Assembly: GCF_030052815.1 (NCBI RefSeq)
Contig: NC_079504.1
Span: 55,250,102 to 55,314,101, forward strand
From: Hevea brasiliensis
Taxonomy: Eukaryota; Streptophyta; Magnoliopsida; Malpighiales; Euphorbiaceae
Direction: 5' to 3'
DNA: 64,000 bases
Shown here: positions 60,001 to 64,000 of the stretch, piece after piece
Layout of the letters: each line of letters begins with the position of its first letter
Position numbering within the stretch: position 1 is the first letter of the stretch
Translations under genes and position numbers: made by a program
Notes under the pieces: generated by a model
Seen by the model: only the letters and a program-made list of their open reading frames with translations
Database searches by the model: none
Told to the model about the DNA's origin: nothing

Positions 60001-60591
60001 TGAGGTGTGAGGAGCATCAACTTAAAGTTTTCGGGTATAATTTATACCCCAATTGTAAATACTTCTTTTGATGTATATATTGCACATAAATGTATGGACA
60101 TGTAAAAATGGGTCTTGAGCAGCTTGTAAAAAAATTTGTATGAAGTTTGTAATAAAGTTTAGTTGTATTTCTTTTGATGTAAATTTTGTAAGAATGTATA
60201 TAAATTGTGTTACTACTAATGAAATGTATTGCTAGTATGTTGAGAAATTTATTGAGTTTGATTGTGAAATTTGAAGTAGTGGTTGAGAAAATTTTTAGAA
60301 GTGCTTTTTACAGGTATTTGAAGAACGATTTTCTCAAAATACAGAGGAAACTCTGTCAAAATTTTTATAGAATTTGCGAAAAACTAAAATGGACCAAAAT
60401 ATTAACTAGTTTTAATTTCAACTAAATGTTTTAAGTACTTACTAGAAAATGCTCACCACTTGTCAAAAATAAGAAAATTGTTTTAAAATCCCTTATAGGG
60501 TACTTAATGAGTTATCGGTAGGTGAAGTTCGGTAGTTCATTAGGTATTCTACGGGATCATGTTATGCCTTACAGAGGGGTAAGGTGTGACA
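57048..60591 (+). mobile_element. Solo LTR E, 3,544 bp
   Basis: A single LTR with TGTAACACCCCCGTTTGC start and GTAAGGTGTGACA end and perfect TTTAG duplications (57043-57047 and 60592-60596), no internal region. It arose by recombination between the two LTRs of an element that had inserted into the 3' LTR of C. It shares blocks with A and G and is its own LTR type. It has ACTGAAACA/TGTTTCAGT (59328-59358), CGAGTCG/CGACTCG (59391-59415), GGGTATA/TATACCC (60033-60049) and AATAAA at about 60150. The CTGAG double hairpin is absent (deleted near 59985-60000). No gene; a decayed CCAATTGG stem lies near 58366-58391. Confidence 0.95.
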
Positions 60592-60596
60592 TTTAG

Positions 60597-60716
60597 TACT
60601 GAATATATATGTAATTTGATGATGGAAGTTATATGTAATGGTTTGGAGTATTATGTGGATATATTGTTTATAATTGGATATTGTGAAATGGAAGTGCAAT
60701 TGGTGCATTGTCAACT
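60597..60716 (+). repeat. Element C 3' LTR, second part, ending in a fusion
   Basis: Continues the LTR of C (matches 29995-30120) and stops at TTGTCAA. After that the sequence is beta-family LTR, so this is the left side of a hybrid LTR. Confidence 0.8.
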
Positions 60717-62674
60717 TAATATGAGGTGAATTGAGTCATTGAATGTTGGAAAGGGTAGGCTGCCTTGTGTGCTGTAGTCTGGATTGTTAGAGTCCAGTGT
60801 GTTTGGAGAGCCTTAACTGAAATTTTGTAGCTCCAATTGGTGTAAGGCCAAATGGAGGTGAAACTAGATACATAATGCCACAATTTTGGTGAACGAACCC
60901 TACCCAGAAAACCAACCTAAGTGGCCCTAAAAATTGACCTAATCCGGATGACCAATATGTTGTCCCTGGAAAATGACCAAATGAATAGTGTTTATTCATT
61001 TGGTCATAACTCAGTGTAGAAATGTCCATTTAACCTAAATTTGATATCAATGGAAAGTTTAGACAATTTAGAATAACTTTCATGAAGACCAAAACTCTAA
61101 ATTCTGACTAGAACTAAATGAAATTGTCCATCAAAGACAGGACATCAAAACTGCAGAATTGATTCTGCCTAGAAATTCTTGAAAAATTACAATCTAGCCA
61201 GTTATGGTATTTAAGCCATACCTTGAGCTAGAAAACTGCAAATGGGGTGATTCAACAAGTGAAATGTAACTAGACACAGTAAAGAACAACTTTGATTAAG
61301 AACACTTAGCCAAATTCTCATTGTAGAATGGCCTAATGGAACAGTGAACTCTAGCTCCCAAAAACTGAAATTTTTTATTTATTCTCCATTGGTTAGAAGT
61401 ATGGATTGGCAACTAAATGTGGTAAATTTATGTGATTAGGACTCATGTAGCTATTATGCATTGGAAAGTTAATAATTTGACCTATATAATAAAATGAATA
61501 GTAACCTTACATGTAAAACATGAAAATTAAATCAATAACTTTGTAATGTGTCCTAGTACACCTAGTAAGATTGGTTTGGATAGGTTGGCATGCCAAGAGG
61601 GTTCAGTAAGCAGTACTGCACATGGCATTATGCCATTCTATGATTTTATGGCTTTTAGCCATTCTGATATTATGGTGATACTTAGCCTTGTGCCTAATAA
61701 TTATTACAGCTTATTAGTTGTTCTGTTGCACACCGGGAGATACATATGTGACCGATGGTGTGACAGCCTGAGGCACTTGGTACCTAGTGCTAGTTTACCC
61801 GTTTATCCTATCTAGTCATCCAATATAGGTTACTTGGGCAACCAAAAATGGAAGCTGATAAATTTAATGAAATAATGGATATAATAAGTACCAAATAAAA
61901 AAGACCACAAATAATTATCAAAAATTTGGCTGCATGAGACATCAATATATACACTGCATATCTATTTTCTTTTAGTTCTTTTTATTTTATTATTGGTACC
62001 ACTAAGCATTATTGCTTAGGGCATTGCATTTTGCCACGCGTAGGTTCTGGAGAGACTGACAGAGAGCCCAGTAGACCACAGACTGAGTGAGGCCATCCTC
62101 AGTTCTGCATAGTGTCCATGTCACCTCATAGACTTCAGTGCATTGGTAGGACTTTAGGTCCCATTTTGGTATTTTATAATTAAACTTTTATTTTCTCATG
62201 TATAGTTGAGACTCATGTAATATATTTTGGTATTAATGTAAATATTTGTAATTTGTGTTTATAAATGAAAATTGAGTATTTATTTATGATTTGTACATGA
62301 TTATCATGTGAAATGAATGAATGACAAATAGAAGAATTTTTTAGAAATGGTTAAGAAATAATGAGATTTTGTTGATATAATGGAGTTTGAGAATGATTGA
62401 AAATGTATAGGAAGTGTTTTTCACAGGCTCCGAAGAACTGTTTTATCCATTTTTAGCCGGTACTCTGTCGGATTTTCTACAAAATTTTCAGAACCTCAAA
62501 TGAATTTATAATTTCAATAAATGACTTAAATGAGTCAAATTTCACAAATTGCACTTCATAACTATAAAGAAATAAATTAAGGATAAAAATAATTGAGAAA
62601 AAAAATATAGTATTCCGGTATACTGTGTGGTATATCTTACTCGGCTACACTGTAGACGAGTAAGGGGTGTCACA
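60717..62674 (+). repeat. Element D 5' LTR, 3' part only
   Basis: Beta-type text (TCCAGTGTGTTTGG.GAG, CTCCAATTGG/CCAAATGGAG hairpin 60831-60857, CCATAACT modules, GGCATGCCAAGAGGG) up to GGGGTGTCACA. It carries CTAAGCA-TTAT-TGCTTAG at 62002-62019, 672 bp before the LTR end. No gene seen. Confidence 0.85.
62002..62019 (+). other. Hairpin in D 5' LTR
   Basis: CTAAGCA, loop TTAT, TGCTTAG; seven pairs. Same stem as B but a different loop, which suggests the stem rather than the loop is kept. Confidence 0.7.
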
Positions 62675-62679
62675 TTTAG

Positions 62680-62691
62680 TGGTATCAGAGC
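62680..62691 (+). other. Element D primer binding site
   Basis: TGGTATCAGAGC, perfect initiator tRNA-Met complement, five bases after the LTR end, followed by the GCACGGTTTAGGCATT leader shared with B. Confidence 0.92.
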
Positions 62692-62801
62692 ACGGTTTAG
62701 GCATTTTTGGGTCTAGATCGAGTCCATACCTTGCATTGCATTTGCAAGAGTCGAGGTGACACTAATGCAAATCTGTTTGTTTTTCTTATTTTGATAAGCA
62801 T

Positions 62802-64000
62802 ATGGACCACACGTCTCAGAAGGCAATTGAGGAGGAAGTGAAGAGTCATGCTCCACCTGCAGCAACTGAAATTGGAGGTAGGGGAGAACCAGCTCCACCA
62901 GCACCAGCAGAGCCTGCTTAGCCTCCACAGGCCATGTTCCAGCAAATGGTTGAGTTTTTCAGACAAATGGCAGGGGTAATGCCACCACCACCACCTCCAC
63001 AGTAGAAATCCCATCTGGAAAAACTGAGGAAATTTGGAGCAGTGGATTTTTTTTGGCAAGAGAGAAGATGATTCTGTTGCAGCCAAAAACTGGTTGAACA
63101 GAATAGGAAGAGTTTTAAAATAACTCCACTACACCCCAGAGCAAAACCTAGAAGCTGTTGTATCTCTACTGCAAGATGATGCCTATCAATGGTGGGATAC
63201 AGTGTCTAGTAAAATGCAGCCAGAACAAATAACCTGGGACTTCTTCCTCTTAGAGTTCAAAAAGAAGTACGTGGGTAGTGTATATCTGGAAGAGAGAAGA
63301 AGAGAATTCATTAACCTGAGGCAGAGACAGCTGACAGTGGCAGAGTATGAAAAAGAATTTGTTAGACTAAGCCGTTATGGAAGGGAGATAGTCCCTAATG
63401 AGGCTAAAAGGTGTAAAAGATTTGAAGAGGGGCTAAATGACAACATAAAGATAATGATCACTGCCTTGGGAATCACAGACTTCACCATGTTAGTCGAAGC
63501 TACAATAAAAGTTGAGAAAGTCAGAATAAGAGAGCAGACCAGAAGAGAGAGACAGCAGAAGAGGGGTCCAGGTCAGTCTAGCTCATCTCCTGCACTTGGA
63601 AAGAAGTTCAGAGGTCCACCTACTCAGAGTTCAGGTTAGCCTCAACTTTAGGGTCACTCCCAGGGGCCCAGACCATAGTTTACACCTAGGAGAGGCCAGT
63701 CCACATCATCAATGGGCAACTCTCAAGGGACGGTGTTCAGGGGACTAGCCCTAGCATCTTTTGCTTGTCCACATTGCCTGAAGTGGCATAAGGGGGACTG
63801 TTGGAGAGTGAAGGGTGCCTGCCTAAGGTGTGGGTCGACAGAGCATCAGTTAAGGAACTATCCACACAGAACTGCCACAGCTGCTCCGGCACAAGTAGAT
63901 AGACCTGCCCCTGCACCTCAAAGGGGTAGGAAGTCTAGTAAATCTGAGGCAGTTAGTCCCTCACAAAGACCTGCATCTGAGCCAGCTGAGAGGCCAATTG
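62802..64000 (+). pseudogene. gag: Element D gag (degenerate, cut by window edge)
   Basis: The ATG at 62802 gives MDHTSQKAIEEEVKSHAPP, stopped by TAG at 62919-62921; another stop lies near 63003 and a frameshift near 63055. The capsid domain is recognisable (DSVAAKNWLNRI, DAYQWWDTVSSK) and open from 63202 to 63639: WDFFLLEFKKKYVGSVYLEERRREF, LTVAEYEKEFVRLSRYG, CKRFEEGLNDNIK. After a TAG at 63637-63639 come two zinc knuckles (CPHC..H...C and CLRCGSTEHQLRNY), the last Cys of the second being Tyr. It is clearly different from the gag of A, F and G, so a separate lineage or subfamily. Confidence 0.88.

Larger units (their letters stand above)
16092..60716 (+). mobile_element. Element C: rearranged Ty3/gypsy chromovirus hosting B, F, G and E
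   Basis: Alpha-family element, a close relative of A. Its own parts are: 5' LTR 16092-17110 plus 29731-32298, nine bases after the LTR (32299-32307), pol from mid-RT 41887-43683, the rest of pol 55037-55761, PPT 55795-55809, and 3' LTR 55810-57047 plus 60597-60716. Everything from the primer site to mid-RT is gone, lost together with part of inserted element F. Its right end is fused to element D, so no closing target duplication can be found (left flank TAAAT). It is the oldest gypsy element whose both sides can be followed here, apart from LTR H. Confidence 0.85.
60717..64000 (+). mobile_element. Element D: beta-family Ty3/gypsy element, 5' part
   Basis: Includes the last ~1,958 bp of a 5' LTR (60717-62674), primer site, leader and a degenerate gag running to the window edge. 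The LTR front is missing, replaced by element C sequence. The leader resembles that of element B, so D stands for the autonomous parent type of B (inference). Pol is outside the window. Confidence 0.85.

Noticed and set aside
57048..60591. E as a full element with a hidden internal region
   Set aside because: No primer site, purine tract or coding relic inside; perfect target duplication directly at both LTR ends shows a solo LTR.
62697..63086. Minus-strand 129-codon frame over the gag of D
   Set aside because: Antisense shadow of the gag relic; Trp/Cys-rich run comes from Gln/Pro codons on the other strand.

Overview
This window is plant nuclear repeat DNA, most likely from an AT-rich eudicot genome; the species cannot be read from it. 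I see no host gene, tRNA, rRNA or CRISPR array. Essentially all 64 kb is a stack of nested LTR retrotransposons: Ty3/gypsy elements of the chromovirus type (integrase followed by a C-terminal chromodomain-like segment, giant 3.2-3.9 kb LTRs, initiator-tRNA-Met primer site; this fits the Tekay/Del lineage) and one Ty1/copia element. Every coding region carries stops or frameshifts.

Layout, left to right. 1-397: inverted 5' end of a beta-family LTR (I). 398-3648 and 15866-16091: an old beta LTR (H), split by element A. 3649-15860: element A (+), complete, 3,680-bp LTRs, TSD CCTGA. 16092-60716: element C (+), heavily rearranged. Its 5' LTR is split by element B (17111-29725), which has two 3.9-kb LTRs around an internal region of only 212 bp; the 5' LTR of B is itself split by the copia element (20704-25304). 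Just after the 5' LTR of C, element F (-, 32308-41886) begins; its 5' LTR is truncated and fused to the RT region of C. The integrase of C is split by complete element G (-, 43689-55036, TSD GATAT). The 3' LTR of C is split by solo LTR E (57048-60591, TSD TTTAG) and then fuses at about 60716 to the LTR of element D, whose primer site and degenerate gag run off the right edge.

Relative ages: H received A and C; C received B, F, G and E; B received copia. Maximum depth is four (H > C > B > copia). A, C and F form one family (alpha); B, D, H and I a second (beta); G and E have further LTR types. The pol regions of A, C, F and G are very similar although their LTRs differ much more.

The most unusual signals are in the non-coding LTRs: ordered hairpins kept across families with paired base changes, a much repeated module of about 150-200 bp, a strict CCAATTGG inverted repeat, a hairpin just before the polypurine tract, and a nearly coding-free but structurally complete element (B). 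In the coding relics, one TAG stop at the RT-RNase H boundary is shared by A, C and F, and many other stops are CAG-to-TAG changes as expected from decay of CHG-methylated DNA.
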